From positions 365,693-429,692 of the forward strand of contig CAXXVR010000004.1 of NCBI GenBank assembly GCA_963675955.2: DNA of 64,000 nucleotides, in the 5' to 3' direction. Below, piece after piece: positions 63,520 through 64,000 of the stretch. A program made the translations under genes and the position numbers. This DNA is from Desulfocicer sp963675955. Lineage in GTDB: Bacteria; Desulfobacterota; Desulfobacteria; Desulfobacterales; Desulfobacteraceae. Numbering within the stretch: position 1 is the first letter of the stretch; each line of letters begins with the position of its first letter. The notes below the pieces were generated by a model. That model was not told where the DNA came from, did not search any database, and worked only from the letters and a program-made list of their open reading frames with translations.

Positions 63520-64000
63520 ATGAAAAAAATAAGCAAAATACTGGTTTGCATTGATCTGTCAGATTATTCTGAAAACACCCTGGAAAGTGCCGTCACCATT
63601 GCCGGAAACACCGGTGCACAAATACATATTATCAATGTCATAAACCGCCGGGATGTTAGTTTTGCCACCGTGGTGCCACCCTATTATTCCGGTACCATTG
63701 ATGTGCAGGGATATGTAAAGGACACCACAGAAAAACGTAAAACCGCCATTAATAAACTCATTGATAATAATTTTTCTGATTTTGCCCCCCCCATAACCAT
63801 TCATGTTGTTCTGGGCACCCCCTTTGAAGAGATCATTCACACGGCGGTGAACGAGAATGCAGACCTTATTGTCATGGGCAATAAAGGCCGAAGTAACCTG
63901 GCAAGAACCCTGTTTGGTTCCCAGGCGGAAAAGGTTTTCCGGCATTCCCCCATACCTGTTTTCAGTATCAGAAATGATGAACATAAACGACAGGAAGATT
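63520..64000 (+). CDS. Universal stress protein (UspA family), right edge of window
   Basis: The first 160 codons of a UspA-fold protein. It begins ISKILVCIDLSDYSENTLES, and the ATP-binding motif is VMGNKGRSNLARTLFGSQAEKV (G-x2-G-x9-G-S) followed by SPIPVFSIR. The fold is complete; a short tail probably runs past the edge. AGGAGG precedes the ATG. The gene has its own sigma-54 promoter, so expression should depend on an enhancer-binding activator. Confidence 0.93.
   Translation, partial: MKKISKILVCIDLSDYSENTLESAVTIAGNTGAQIHIINVINRRDVSFATVVPPYYSGTIDVQGYVKDTTEKRKTAINKLIDNNFSDFAPPITIHVVLGTPFEEIIHTAVNENADLIVMGNKGRSNLARTLFGSQAEKVFRHSPIPVFSIRNDEHKRQED

Noticed and set aside
63559..63984. 141-codon minus-strand frame at the right edge
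   Set aside because: Shadow of the universal stress gene on the plus strand.

Overview
The window looks like a piece of chromosome from an anaerobic, probably complete-oxidising, member of the Desulfobacterota (Desulfobacteraceae-like). This is an inference from gene content: 2-oxoacid:ferredoxin oxidoreductase, NDP-forming acyl-CoA synthetase, acyl-CoA dehydrogenase, branched-chain transaminase, several RND pumps and heavy two-component signalling. No rRNA, tRNA, CRISPR array, phage or intact insertion sequence was seen. Decayed gene fragments and dispersed palindromic repeats are common.

Layout. 1-3.0 kb: a TonB-dependent receptor cut by the left edge, the C-terminal remnant of a methyltransferase, and a short relic of an isocitrate dehydrogenase gene. 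3.0-9.3 kb: single genes (methyltransferase, AspT-like transporter, GMC-type FAD oxidoreductase with a four-cysteine motif, YjdM/PhnA zinc-ribbon protein, TANGO2/NRDE protein). 9.6-11.6 kb: paired E1 alpha and beta subunits of a thiamine-dependent 2-oxoacid or acetoin dehydrogenase, with no E2 or E3 nearby. 11.6-20.1 kb: a MITE-like palindrome, then an OMF-MFP-RND efflux operon followed by its own OmpR-type regulator and kinase; four TTCAC repeats at exact 11-bp spacing lie in front of it. 20.2-26.8 kb: radical SAM protein, MarR regulator with an acyl-CoA ligase, and a PIF1-like helicase with C-terminal HhH and HTH parts. 26.9-36.3 kb (minus strand): a second RND system (MFP-RND-TolC) and a solute-binding protein paired with a hybrid kinase. 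36.7 kb: RhlE-type RNA helicase.

38.2-44.8 kb (minus strand) holds a complete A2-type heme-copper cytochrome c oxidase cluster: DUF2231-like membrane protein, DOMON protein, a Sco copper chaperone with a His/Met/Asp tandem repeat, then ctaD, ctaE, ctaF, ctaC and ctaB. In an anaerobe its likely role is oxygen removal. Next to it are a MauE/DoxX protein and a membrane rhodanese.

46.2-58.1 kb reads as a carbon-catabolism region: MinD-like ATPase, ferredoxin and VOR/KOR alpha, beta and gamma subunits, a double-ACT protein, acyl-CoA dehydrogenase, XRE-cupin regulator, IlvE, homocysteine methyltransferase domain protein, NDP-forming acyl-CoA synthetase and TetR regulator. Together they could carry branched-chain amino acids through transamination, ferredoxin-linked oxidative decarboxylation and either dehydrogenation or substrate-level ATP formation.

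58.3-62.7 kb is one very large exported membrane protein that I cannot assign. The right edge has a small AF2331/DUF5619-like protein and a universal stress protein behind a good sigma-54 promoter. A palindromic repeat family (core GGTCACAACATGGGCCA and its complement) occurs at least five times between genes and creates false N-terminal extensions on two of them.
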